A DNA stretch of 64,000 nucleotides from Melioribacter roseus P3M-2 (GTDB taxonomy: Bacteria > Bacteroidota > Ignavibacteria > Ignavibacteriales > Melioribacteraceae). The stretch spans positions 1,488,001-1,552,000 of the forward strand of contig NC_018178.1 in assembly GCF_000279145.1 (NCBI RefSeq), read 5' to 3'. Within the stretch, counting starts at the first letter, position 1; each line of letters opens with the position of its first letter. The translations under genes were made by a program, and so were the position numbers. Under the pieces are notes generated by a model. It was not told where the DNA came from and made no database searches. It saw only the letters and a list, made by a program, of their open reading frames with translations. Of the stretch, positions 26,847 to 35,129 are shown piece after piece.

Positions 26847-26960
26847 ACTAATTATTCTGCTAGGAATACCTAGTCGAATAACAACATACCTCTTGTTTAC
26901 AAGATTATTATGCGATGAGCCTGGTTTATTGGATAGATCACCTTGATAACTCTTCTCTTT

Positions 26961-27005
26961 TTATAACTTCAACGAAAATAACTTTATACTGATTTTTTGT
27001 CAATA
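26961..27005 (+). repeat. 45-bp direct repeat, right copy
   Basis: Identical to the copy at 26055-26099 and in the same orientation. It lies about 160 bp from the 3' end of tRNA-Lys but shares no obvious sequence with it. Confidence 0.95.
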
Positions 27006-27116
27006 GAAATTTGAAAAGAAGAAACGATTGATTGCACCGTAATTACGGCGTATATTAATTTACAATTTTGAAAAGGGAAGCTGCTGTAAATATTGATTCC
27101 GGAGAAAACGGCTGTC

Positions 27117-27153
27117 AATAAAAAAGCCGGAAACTGTAATTCAGATTCCGGCT
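27117..27153 (-). terminator. Rho-independent terminator after tRNA-Lys
   Basis: On the minus strand a 9-bp stem (27145-27153 with 27123-27131, arm AAGCCGGAA) with a 13-nt loop is followed by a U-run (A-run at 27119-27124 on the plus strand). It lies 14 bp downstream of the tRNA-Lys 3' end. Confidence 0.85.
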
Positions 27154-27167
27154 TAAATATTTAGCGT

Positions 27168-27241
27168 GTGCTTCCTGGGGGACTCGAACCCCCGACCAAT
27201 AGATTAAGAGTCTACTGCTCTACCAACTGAGCTAAGGAAGC
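27168..27241 (-). tRNA. tRNA-Lys (anticodon CTT)
   Basis: The acceptor arms GCTTCCT and AGGAAGC pair over 7 bp. The D arm contains AGCTCAGTTGGTAGAGC, the anticodon loop contains CTCTTAA (anticodon CTT, reading AAG), and the T arm contains GGGGGTTCGAGTCCCCC. The discriminator base is A. The CCA end is not encoded; the next bases are CAC. A terminator follows. Confidence 0.95.
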
Positions 27242-27317
27242 GTCACAAAAATAATTAATTTTTGGTTCCCACTCAAAACTTCTTTTAATTTATAGTTCAA
27301 AAAAAATCAGATTTAAT

Positions 27318-28241
27318 ATGAAAAGCCTGTTTGGGAATGCCGCTCTTGTCCTGTCGATTATTTTGATTCTTTCGTGCGCCGGGAAAGAGCATAGAAAACC
27401 TTCCGGCGGACTTGAAGTTATCGACGACCTCGGCAATCCCGTTTTGATCGATTCGATTCCGCGACGAATAATTTCGTTGGCTCCGAATCTGACGGAAATA
27501 ATTTTCGATCTGGGCGCGGGCGATAAACTGGCGGGCAATACGCTCTATTGCAATTACCCGCCCGAAGCGCGGTATGTCGAAAAAGTAGGCGACCTTCTTA
27601 CAGTCGATTTCGAAAAAGTACTGTCGCTCAAACCCGACCTTATTTTCATAACCGTCGAAGGCAACCGGAAAGAAACTTTCGACAAATTCAAAAGTCTTGG
27701 ATTGAAAGTCTTTGTGTCGAATCCGCGCAATTACGAGGGCGTCAAAAAATCGTACCTCGGTATCGCGCGGATACTCGGCAAAGAAAAATACGCTCTGGAA
27801 AAAATCGAAATGTGGGACAGACTGCTCGATTCGATTCGAAATAAATCACGCGGCGAAAAACCGAAAACCGCAATGCTGCCCGTTGAATTGAAACCGCTGA
27901 TGCTCGCCGGCAAAAATACGTTTTTGAACGAATATCTGGAGTTCTGCGGACTTGTGAATATTGCCGACGACCCGCTAATTAATTATCCCGTTTTCAACCG
28001 CGAAGAAATATTGGTGCGGAATCCCGACTATATTATAATTCTTTCCGACGGCAAATTGAAAACAGAAGATTTGCTCGATTTGTACCCGGAATGGAAAGAT
28101 TTGAAAGCCGTGCGGAACGGTAATGTAATTTTTGCGGATAGGGATTTGTACTCGCGACCGGGACCGAGATTTGCCGAAGCGGCTGCGGATTTATTTAATC
28201 TTCTTCATCCGGAAGAAAGTCTTCGATATCCTGAGCGATAA
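27318..28241 (+). CDS. BtuF-like periplasmic metal/cobalamin-binding lipoprotein
   Basis: This 307-residue protein is a helical-backbone (BtuF/FhuD type) substrate-binding protein. It has a lipoprotein signal peptide with Cys20 (LILSC). The mature part has RRIISLAPNLTEIIFDLG, then GNTLYCNYP and SLKPDLIFI, as in cobalamin- or siderophore-binding proteins. No permease or ATPase genes of an ABC importer lie next to it, so its partners are elsewhere. The substrate could be cobalamin or an iron chelate. The 3' end overlaps the convergent 76-residue gene by 47 bp. No riboswitch fits in the 76 bp between it and the tRNA. Confidence 0.88.
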   Translation: MKSLFGNAALVLSIILILSCAGKEHRKPSGGLEVIDDLGNPVLIDSIPRRIISLAPNLTEIIFDLGAGDKLAGNTLYCNYPPEARYVEKVGDLLTVDFEKVLSLKPDLIFITVEGNRKETFDKFKSLGLKVFVSNPRNYEGVKKSYLGIARILGKEKYALEKIEMWDRLLDSIRNKSRGEKPKTAMLPVELKPLMLAGKNTFLNEYLEFCGLVNIADDPLINYPVFNREEILVRNPDYIIILSDGKLKTEDLLDLYPEWKDLKAVRNGNVIFADRDLYSRPGPRFAEAAADLFNLLHPEESLRYPER

Positions 28242-28425
28242 AAATCATGGCGCATTTGTCGCCTTTGAATTTGCCCGTTGCGCGGCAGCTCGCATGACGT
28301 TCCCGCACTTTTTCGATGTCGATTTCCGAATCGATTCCGAATTGGCTCAAATCCTCGCCGCATTCCGTACAAAACAAAATATCGTATTTGAGACTTGTCG
28401 CAATATTTTTAATTGGTTTTTTCAT
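28195..28425 (-). CDS. Small Cys-containing protein of unknown function
   Basis: This 76-residue protein has ILFCTECGEDLSQFG and later CRATGKF and KGDKCAMIF, i.e. two CxxC-like and two single cysteines, consistent with a small zinc-binding fold. I do not recognise the family. It starts inside the end of the upstream gene (17-bp overlap with 28409-28741), and its 3' end overlaps the convergent BtuF-like gene by 47 bp. The coupling to the upstream gene supports it as real. Confidence 0.6.
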   Translation of the reverse strand: MKKPIKNIATSLKYDILFCTECGEDLSQFGIDSEIDIEKVRERHASCRATGKFKGDKCAMIFIAQDIEDFLPDEED

Positions 28426-28741
28426 AAGATATTTCTTTCAATTCCCAGTCGATGCCGTTGCAGGGCAGATACTCGAGCGTCGGATGTTCGTCGTATTTAG
28501 TGCACAAAACCGCCGATTCGTCGAAATACCTGCAGCTCGAGCAAAGCGTGTCTTCGATAATTTTTTGGTTCTTTTCTCTGAACATACGGTACTGAATCGT
28601 AGCGGGATAAATTATAATCCCGTAAATCGAGATAATCCCGAGCCACCACCAGTATCGGTATTCCATCATGCCGTACAAGAGCCAGAGAGCAGGAATTAAT
28701 ACCGCCGTCCTTACGATAGCCCAAAATATAATTCCGCCCAT
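28409..28741 (-). CDS. Two-helix membrane protein with C-terminal Cys cluster
   Basis: This 110-residue protein has two hydrophobic segments (about 5-24 and 29-46), followed by a Cys cluster, LCSSCRYFDESAVLC and later LPCNG. The spacing CxxC-x8-C suggests zinc or iron-sulfur binding. I do not recognise the family. It overlaps the 76-residue Cys protein downstream by 17 bp, and both carry Cys clusters, so they may act together. Confidence 0.65.
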   Translation of the reverse strand: MGGIIFWAIVRTAVLIPALWLLYGMMEYRYWWWLGIISIYGIIIYPATIQYRMFREKNQKIIEDTLCSSCRYFDESAVLCTKYDEHPTLEYLPCNGIDWELKEISYEKTN

Positions 28742-28874
28742 TTAATCGAGTTTCTTTTTGACCTAAACTTAATTATAAAACGCTCAATTTTCAATTAATC
28801 TTCTTTCGAATTGATTTTCGTATCGCTATAATTTAACTTACATACAAACAATTTTTGTTTAAAAGGGATTCAAT

Positions 28875-29918
28875 TTGAGCGAACAGAAGAAACCCGAACA
28901 ATCGGGAGAAAAGAAAAAAAGACGACATTATTACGGCAGAAAATTCCGTTACTATCAAAAGAAACTGAAAAACGGCGTAAAAAGTTTCTCGTTTAAGAAA
29001 GTGTCGATTGTGGTGCCTCTTTACAACGAAGAGGAATCGCTGAGACCTCTTTACAACGAAATTAAAAAAGCGGTCAACTCGATTTCGTGCGACTACGAAA
29101 TTATTTTTGTGGACGACGGCAGCACGGACAATTCGCTGAACGTAATAAAAGAACTGGCTCTCAAAGACAATAAGATTTTTTATTTCAGTTTCAAGAAGAA
29201 TTACGGCAAATCGGCGGCTCTTCAAATCGGATTCAAAAACACAACGGGCGACGCAGTTATTACAATGGACGCCGACCTTCAGGACGACCCGGCTGAAATT
29301 CCGAATCTGCTTGCCAAACTCGAAGAAGGATACGACCTGGTCTCCGGCTGGAAGAAAAAGCGATATGATCCGTTTATTAAAAAATATTCTTCACGGTTTT
29401 TCAATTTCGTCACGCGTCTTTTTTCGAAAGTTAAAATACACGATTTCAACTGCGGCTTGAAAGCCTATCGCAAGGAAGTTGTAAAGAACGTCAACATATA
29501 CGGCGAACTCCACCGTTATATTCCGGTGTTGGCGGGATGGAAAGGTTTTTCTGTTACTGAAATTCCCGTCAAACATCATCCGCGCAGATACGGCAGGACG
29601 AAGTTCGGCATATCGCGATTCTTCAAGGGATTTATCGATTTAATCACGGTCATCTTTACCACCCGCTACGTTACGCGTCCGATGCATCTCTTCGGATTCA
29701 TCGGTCTGCTGACGACATTATTGGGAATTCTGATAAGTCTCTGGCTTACTTACGAAAAGTTGTTTCTGGGAGTTGGAATAAACAATCGTCCGATCTTCTT
29801 TCTGGGAATTCTTTTGATTATCGTGGGAGTTCAGTTTTTTGCCATCGGATTGATCGGCGAATTGATGGTGCATAATTTTCAGAACGATAACGAATATATT
29901 ATCAAAGAGAAAAAGTAG
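28875..29918 (+). CDS. Membrane-anchored family 2 glycosyltransferase
   Basis: This 347-residue enzyme is similar to DPM1/ArnC/GtrB-type transferases, which move a sugar from a nucleotide donor to a polyprenyl phosphate. The GT-A core has VSIVVPLYNEEESL (about 35-48), YEIIFVDDGSTDNS and MDADLQDDP (around 131-139). A basic HHPRRYGRTKFGISRF follows. Two C-terminal membrane helices are at about 271-293 and 304-330. Start is TTG with a good AAAAGGG ribosome site 7 bp upstream. An N-terminal extension of about 30 very basic residues is unusual for the family. The donor sugar cannot be told. Confidence 0.9.
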   Translation: MSEQKKPEQSGEKKKRRHYYGRKFRYYQKKLKNGVKSFSFKKVSIVVPLYNEEESLRPLYNEIKKAVNSISCDYEIIFVDDGSTDNSLNVIKELALKDNKIFYFSFKKNYGKSAALQIGFKNTTGDAVITMDADLQDDPAEIPNLLAKLEEGYDLVSGWKKKRYDPFIKKYSSRFFNFVTRLFSKVKIHDFNCGLKAYRKEVVKNVNIYGELHRYIPVLAGWKGFSVTEIPVKHHPRRYGRTKFGISRFFKGFIDLITVIFTTRYVTRPMHLFGFIGLLTTLLGILISLWLTYEKLFLGVGINNRPIFFLGILLIIVGVQFFAIGLIGELMVHNFQNDNEYIIKEKK

Positions 29919-29919
29919 T

Positions 29920-31353
29920 TTAAAATTTCCAGCGCGAGTCGACGGCTATCGAAATCATTTTACCCGAAGAAGGCGAGGCGACGTTCTGGAAATTCGAAGC
30001 GCCGGCGTTTAATTCGAGCAATCCGAAATCGAGTCCCATTCCCAAACCCCAACGGAATTTCGCCCAGCCTCCGAATGCGACTCCGCTGCGCAAACTGAGT
30101 ACCGATTCGAACGGCTTCCACTCGACTCCAATCGAAAATCTCGGCGAGGTGGTATTGCCGGGCATTTTGTTCAAGCCCTGAACGTAACCTGCGGCAATCT
30201 GCAGTTTGTTTTTTAATTCAAGAAGGTTTGCCAGATCGATCGAAGCTCCGAATCTTAGCGTAGTCGCAAGAGGAGTCGAAAATTTATCGACGGATTTTCC
30301 GGCGCCTTCTGTTGAAAACAGATTTGTCAACGAATCCCTCTGCGCTTCTTCGGAAAGGTCGTCAATGCGGACGCTCCTGTTCACATTGAACTGCGCCGCG
30401 CGTTTGTTCCATTCGATCTTTCCGATGTCCGTTACGGCAAGCGCAAATTTGAAAACGCTGTTGTGCCTGTAACTAATTCCGATATCCGCCCCCAATCCCG
30501 CGCCTGCAGGCTCGGGAAATGCGGAGACGCTCTCTTCGGTAGCGGATTGATTTTCGAAGTCGTATTCGACGCCGAAGTTTGGCGAGAAAGCGGATTTTGC
30601 CGAATAGCTCGCTTTACCGTGAATGTTTCCCAAACTGTCTGTGAAAATCTCGGAATCGATTTCGTCCAATCCCGCATAGAACAGTCCGCTAATAATATTC
30701 AGCGATATTCCCGCGTTAATCGATTTTTCGTAGGATATTTTGAATTCCTTCGAAAAAGAAAACGAATATTTTCTAATCCACCACGATTTGAATTCCGTAT
30801 CGTTAAAATCATAACGGGAGTTCGGCGGATTCCCTTTGAAGAGGAGTTCCACTATTCCGGTCGGAATTGTGCCGTCCGCCGCAATCTGGTCGGTTACTGA
30901 AAACGCGAGCGAGCCGAATGATTCCCAAGGAGTTGCTGAAAGAGCAAAATAGCGCACGAATAAATTCATATGAATTCCGCCGCCTTTGCCGAACAGGTCA
31001 ATAAAGTTTTTTTTGTCGGCATCGTTTAAATAACGTCCTCTTTTCTTGCCGTTCTCGTCGATAGTATAAGAGCCGAAGTAGTAATTGTAATCCGAAAGCG
31101 AAAAAAAGTTCGAACCTGCAATACCGCTGAAAGAGGGCAGCGGCAACGGTATAATCAATTCGATTCCTTTTGACATCGATAAATTAGCCGGATTGACGCC
31201 GATTGAATAGAGTCCTTCCGAAACCGCCGTATATGCGCCCGCCATCGAAGACGACCTGGCGTCCGGCATTCCGATACTGCCGCCGATTTGCGCGTTTATG
31301 GAAAGAGCCGCCATTAATAATATCGGAATAATATATTTGATATTGTTTTTCAT
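29920..31353 (-). CDS. Putative outer-membrane protein (PorV-like or DUF5723 type)
   Basis: This 477-residue protein has a signal peptide (about 22 residues, ending INAQ). Its mature part has many amphipathic strands and ends in an aromatic residue (RWKF), as expected for an outer-membrane beta-barrel. The start GMPDARSSSMAGAYTAV and GVNPANLS resemble the N-terminus of FadL/PorV-like barrels in Bacteroidota. The exact family is uncertain. It follows the 680-residue lipoprotein gene after 3 bp, so the two form an operon and may work as a complex. The convergent glycosyltransferase ends 1 bp away. Confidence 0.75.
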   Translation of the reverse strand: MKNNIKYIIPILLMAALSINAQIGGSIGMPDARSSSMAGAYTAVSEGLYSIGVNPANLSMSKGIELIIPLPLPSFSGIAGSNFFSLSDYNYYFGSYTIDENGKKRGRYLNDADKKNFIDLFGKGGGIHMNLFVRYFALSATPWESFGSLAFSVTDQIAADGTIPTGIVELLFKGNPPNSRYDFNDTEFKSWWIRKYSFSFSKEFKISYEKSINAGISLNIISGLFYAGLDEIDSEIFTDSLGNIHGKASYSAKSAFSPNFGVEYDFENQSATEESVSAFPEPAGAGLGADIGISYRHNSVFKFALAVTDIGKIEWNKRAAQFNVNRSVRIDDLSEEAQRDSLTNLFSTEGAGKSVDKFSTPLATTLRFGASIDLANLLELKNKLQIAAGYVQGLNKMPGNTTSPRFSIGVEWKPFESVLSLRSGVAFGGWAKFRWGLGMGLDFGLLELNAGASNFQNVASPSSGKMISIAVDSRWKF

Positions 31354-31356
31354 AAC

Positions 31357-33399
31357 TCAGTTATTCCCGGGTTCTATCTTGTATTCCGAAACGCCGAAGG
31401 CTTTGATGCGTATCGTATCGGTCGAACGAATTTTAACGGGTTTGTCAGCCGAAGCCGTACCGAATCTCAATCGCACTTTCATATAAGCGGCGTCCGCAAT
31501 TTTAGCCGAAGCCGCGCCGTCTACAATTACTTTTACGTGTGTTTCAGCCGGCAAAACAGCGTATCCGTTCCCATCCGTTTCGGCGGGCTGTATCGTAATA
31601 ACGGTGTCCTGAAATTCAGCCGGCGGAAAATAAGTCAGAAAATTGCCCGCCGCGTCATAGAGTCTGCCGGTAAACGAAATATTAATCGGCAGTCCGTTTT
31701 CCACGTTTAAATTTGCTTCGAGATATTTTATGTCTCTCAACAAATCCCGGTCGTCGTTTGAGAGCTCGATATCGATCGAGTCCGAATATTCGGCGTACTG
31801 AATTCCGAAGTCGAGAGGAATTTCGGCTTCGAGCTCTCCATCTATATCGTCCGTCGATTTGACGGATACGTATTCGAAATCCGGATTGACCATAGTCGAT
31901 AATTCTATTGCCGCTGAGTCGGGTATATCGTCAAGATTTTTAATGAATGCAGATACGCTGTCGCCATTTAAATAAATCCGTTCGGTCGAAGGAGTAATCA
32001 AAACCGAGCTGAGGGTGGCGTCGTTGAGGTTGAAATTCTTAACCGTTCCGTCCGGCATGTACAATTTCAATTTGCCCGCTATCAAAAATTTTATATTCGC
32101 AGTGGAGTTAAGTCTGATTGAAAGCGCCGGATTCGAGAGAAGCAATTTTTCGAAATCGATTTTGTTTTTTTCGATGTCGAAAGCAAAGGAAGTTCTTTCG
32201 GGTTCGAATTCGAACGGAAGTATAAATCCTTCGAATTCTTCGAAAGTTAGTTCGGAAAATTCGAATTCGGCTTTTGCGTAGTCGCCGCTTCTAATAGTTT
32301 TGTACTGATTGTCGCTTACGATTTTGTAATCGATAGTATAATTTAATTCTTCGAGTTGAGCGTTTTCAGCTTCGACCGAAAAGCCTGCAAGCGATTTATT
32401 GTCTAACAATTTTTGGGATTGACCGCCCGCAATAACAGCCGCGCCCTCGAATACTTTGCCGTCCGCTGTTTTGATATCGGGGAATCTGTATCGAATCTCG
32501 GCGTTCAATTCGGTGATGTTTGTTAATTTTAAATCGAGCGAGCCCAATTTAATAACGGCTTTGGAAATCTTTTCGTTGTTATCGCCGATTTTAATCGAGC
32601 CGTTGAGGGAAAGGAAATCCTGTTCTGGAAATTTTGCTGTGGCTTCGGACACTTCGAGGTTTTTCGTAATAGCGGTCAGCGTCAGAAAATATTCGGGAAC
32701 GGCGACTACTTTTCCCCCGCTGCCCGATGTCGAAAGTACGGCTTCTATTTTCAAACGGTTTTTCACATAGATTTCCGTATTGATTTTTAGATCGCTCACG
32801 GATACAGATTGCGATGCGGGTATTGTTACATTGCCGTTATATGAAGCGATTACGTTTCCGTCGTCCGAATTGACAAGCGAAATATTTGAAACCGTAATGT
32901 CTACATCGTCCGTAAAATTGTTTCTTATAACGAGATCGAAGGAGCCGCTCCGGAAACGCGCCTGAAGGAAATTTCCGGGCTCGCTTAAATCGGAAGAAAC
33001 TTTTTTATCCTTCACCGGCGGAACGGCAATTCCGGCTGAGGGATTCAAACCCAGCTCGGCTGAGCCGACGTTGCCCTGAACCGTATCCGATTCGATTTTA
33101 AGACCCCCTATCCGCTCGATTATACTCTCGGAAAATCCGTCTATTTTCAGTTTATCTCCGAAGGTTATTTTATCGATTTTATATGAATCCGTATAATAGA
33201 GGACGCCTTTATTTGTTCCGTCGTTGTAATGAAACAGATTATCCGATTCGCCTTCCAGCACATCGCTTATCAGATATTCTTTGTTTGCAATCGGCGCAGT
33301 AACCGACACATCCCATACCGGAGCCGCGGGCTCGTTTATGTCGCATCCGTTTGACAAAACGGCAATCGGCAATGCGACGAGTAACAATTTGTATTTCAT
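31357..33399 (-). CDS. Large secreted protein of unknown function, probable lipoprotein
   Basis: This 680-residue protein starts with a hydrophobic leader ending LSNGC (Cys19), a weak lipobox. The rest is low in cysteine and rich in Asp, Ser and beta-strand propensity, with repeated patterns such as LPFEFEPERTSF and IELSNDDRDLL, suggesting stacked beta-sandwich modules. I do not recognise a catalytic domain. The downstream gene codes for an outer-membrane barrel 3 bp away. A surface-exposed lipoprotein partner of that barrel is a reasonable inference. Confidence 0.75.
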   Translation of the reverse strand: MKYKLLLVALPIAVLSNGCDINEPAAPVWDVSVTAPIANKEYLISDVLEGESDNLFHYNDGTNKGVLYYTDSYKIDKITFGDKLKIDGFSESIIERIGGLKIESDTVQGNVGSAELGLNPSAGIAVPPVKDKKVSSDLSEPGNFLQARFRSGSFDLVIRNNFTDDVDITVSNISLVNSDDGNVIASYNGNVTIPASQSVSVSDLKINTEIYVKNRLKIEAVLSTSGSGGKVVAVPEYFLTLTAITKNLEVSEATAKFPEQDFLSLNGSIKIGDNNEKISKAVIKLGSLDLKLTNITELNAEIRYRFPDIKTADGKVFEGAAVIAGGQSQKLLDNKSLAGFSVEAENAQLEELNYTIDYKIVSDNQYKTIRSGDYAKAEFEFSELTFEEFEGFILPFEFEPERTSFAFDIEKNKIDFEKLLLSNPALSIRLNSTANIKFLIAGKLKLYMPDGTVKNFNLNDATLSSVLITPSTERIYLNGDSVSAFIKNLDDIPDSAAIELSTMVNPDFEYVSVKSTDDIDGELEAEIPLDFGIQYAEYSDSIDIELSNDDRDLLRDIKYLEANLNVENGLPINISFTGRLYDAAGNFLTYFPPAEFQDTVITIQPAETDGNGYAVLPAETHVKVIVDGAASAKIADAAYMKVRLRFGTASADKPVKIRSTDTIRIKAFGVSEYKIEPGNN

Positions 33400-33577
33400 G
33401 CGTATCCCTTTAGATGCCGTTAATATTTTATTATCGACAATTTATTGCGGGAATTTAAACTTTTTTGATTTTGCATAGAAGATTTATGATGACGCGCGTC
33501 ACAAGCTGCCTGCGTGTTGCATTTAAGAAATATGCGGGTTAAATTCACTTTGATATTTTTCCAAACAGGATAAACAG

Positions 33578-34546
33578 ATGAAAAGATTATTCATTTTGAC
33601 CGGCTTGATTGTCTGCCTTGCTTTTAATATCGATTATTACGGTCAGGAAAAATTCGGAATTGTAATCCACGGCGGGGCGGGAGTAATTAAGGACTTGCCC
33701 GCCGACCTCGAGAATCAATACAAAGCAAAACTTTCCGAAGCGCTGGAAGCGGGATATAAAATTCTGGAATCGGGCGGCTCTTCGCTCGACGCAGTTACAA
33801 AGGCAATTAATATAATGGAAGATTCGCCTCTTTTCAATGCTGGCAAAGGAGCGGTATTGAACGACCTCGGTTTTGCCGAACTCGACGCTTCGATAATGGA
33901 CGGGGGCAACTTGAACGCAGGAGCGGTTGCCGGAATAAGGCATATAAAAAATCCGATTAATCTTGCACGTCTGGTTATGGAAAAGTCGCCGCATGTGATG
34001 TTAATCGGTCGGGGAGCCGAGGAGTTTGCATTTCAAAACGGTTTTCAATTCGTCGATTCGACTTACTTTATTACCGAACTACGGTTCCGGCAATACTTTA
34101 GAATGAAAAAACAGCGGGATTCGGCGGAGGCGCTAAAAGGCACTGTAGGAGCGGTTGCGCTCGATAAAAACGGAAATCTGGCGGCGGGCACTTCGACGGG
34201 CGGAATGATGCTAAAGAAATTAGGAAGAGTTGGCGATTCGCCGATTATCGGGGCCGGCACTTATGCAAATAACAATACCTGCGCGGTTTCGGCTACCGGA
34301 CACGGCGAATTCTTTATTAGGCTCGGCGTTGCCAAAGATATCTCCGATTTAATGGAATACAAAAAAATGAGTCTAAATGAAGCGGCGGATATTGTGATTA
34401 ACAAAAAACTTGTCGAGTTTAATGCCGACGGCGGAGTTATAGCCATGGACCGATTCGGAAATTATGCCACGCCGTTCAATACGCCGGGCATGTTCAGAGG
34501 AGTTAAAATTAGCGACGGCGTACACGAGGTTAAAATCTATAAATAG
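33578..34546 (+). CDS. Isoaspartyl peptidase/L-asparaginase (Ntn hydrolase)
   Basis: This 322-residue enzyme of the plant-type asparaginase family (peptidase T2) cleaves beta-aspartyl dipeptides and often L-asparagine. It has a signal peptide (to about residue 21), so it acts in the periplasm or outside. Family motifs are IVIHGGAGV, then SPLFNAGKGAVL. The self-cleavage site is in KGTVGAVALD; Thr189 would become the N-terminal nucleophile. GTSTGGM and GAGTYANN line the substrate site. Length and motifs are complete. It is followed 8 bp later by a DUF1761 gene. Confidence 0.92.
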   Translation: MKRLFILTGLIVCLAFNIDYYGQEKFGIVIHGGAGVIKDLPADLENQYKAKLSEALEAGYKILESGGSSLDAVTKAINIMEDSPLFNAGKGAVLNDLGFAELDASIMDGGNLNAGAVAGIRHIKNPINLARLVMEKSPHVMLIGRGAEEFAFQNGFQFVDSTYFITELRFRQYFRMKKQRDSAEALKGTVGAVALDKNGNLAAGTSTGGMMLKKLGRVGDSPIIGAGTYANNNTCAVSATGHGEFFIRLGVAKDISDLMEYKKMSLNEAADIVINKKLVEFNADGGVIAMDRFGNYATPFNTPGMFRGVKISDGVHEVKIYK

Positions 34547-34554
34547 GAGGCTGT

Positions 34555-34971
34555 ATGGAGTTGTTACATCCGATTAATTATCTGGCCGTATTAATTTGCG
34601 GAATAATAGCAATGGGAATGGGCGCCCTTTATTACAGCCCTTTGCTGCTGGGCAAAATTTGGCTTGCAACAATTGATACCCCGGAAGAGGAATTAAAAAA
34701 AGGTTTCAGTCCCGTAAAAGTTTTTGGAATTGCATTTCTGTCGCATCTGGTTATGGCATACATGCTTGCCAGGTTGCTCGGTTATACAGGCGCAGCCACT
34801 CCCGAAGAGGGTATCCGTATTGCGTTCATGATCTGGCTCGGATTTATTGCCACCACAATGATTATCAATCTTCAGTTCCAGAGGAAATCGATGACTCAAT
34901 TTTTTATCGACAGCGGATACCATTTTCTAGTCTTAATTATAAACGGATTCATACTCGGATTATGGCTCTGA
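34555..34971 (+). CDS. DUF1761 family membrane protein
   Basis: This 138-residue protein has four hydrophobic segments and the DUF1761 pattern: N-terminal IMAMGMGALYYSPL-like stretch (GIIAMGMGALYYSPLLLGK), followed by an internal AFLSHLVMAYMLA and a final helix pair. The function of the family is unknown. A strong AGGAGG ribosome site sits in the 8 bp after the asparaginase stop, so both are probably one transcript, ended by the hairpin at 35039. Confidence 0.85.
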   Translation: MELLHPINYLAVLICGIIAMGMGALYYSPLLLGKIWLATIDTPEEELKKGFSPVKVFGIAFLSHLVMAYMLARLLGYTGAATPEEGIRIAFMIWLGFIATTMIINLQFQRKSMTQFFIDSGYHFLVLIINGFILGLWL

Positions 34972-35038
34972 TCAAATGAATCAATTTTTTCCCGCCGTTT
35001 CATTTTGATACACTCTTACCTTCGAATATCATTTAAAG

Positions 35039-35071
35039 CCTTCGATTTCAGCTCGTAATCGAAGGTTTTTT
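35039..35071 (+). terminator. Rho-independent terminator after DUF1761 gene
   Basis: A 9-bp perfect stem (CCTTCGATT at 35039-35047 with 35057-35065) with a 9-nt loop is followed by a T-run (35066-35071). Confidence 0.88.
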
Positions 35072-35129
35072 ATGGCATTATAGTTGACTCTTACCCGACA
35101 ATTGAAATAGTTAACTTATGGAGGTAGGA

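Noticed and set aside
26961-27241. tRNA-Lys as an attachment site for an integrated element
   Set aside because: The 45-bp direct repeat shares no obvious sequence with the tRNA 3' end and no integrase is present in the window.
27242-27317. Cobalamin riboswitch upstream of the BtuF-like gene
   Set aside because: Only 76 bp lie between the tRNA and the start codon, too short for the element, and no cobalamin-box-like sequence is visible.
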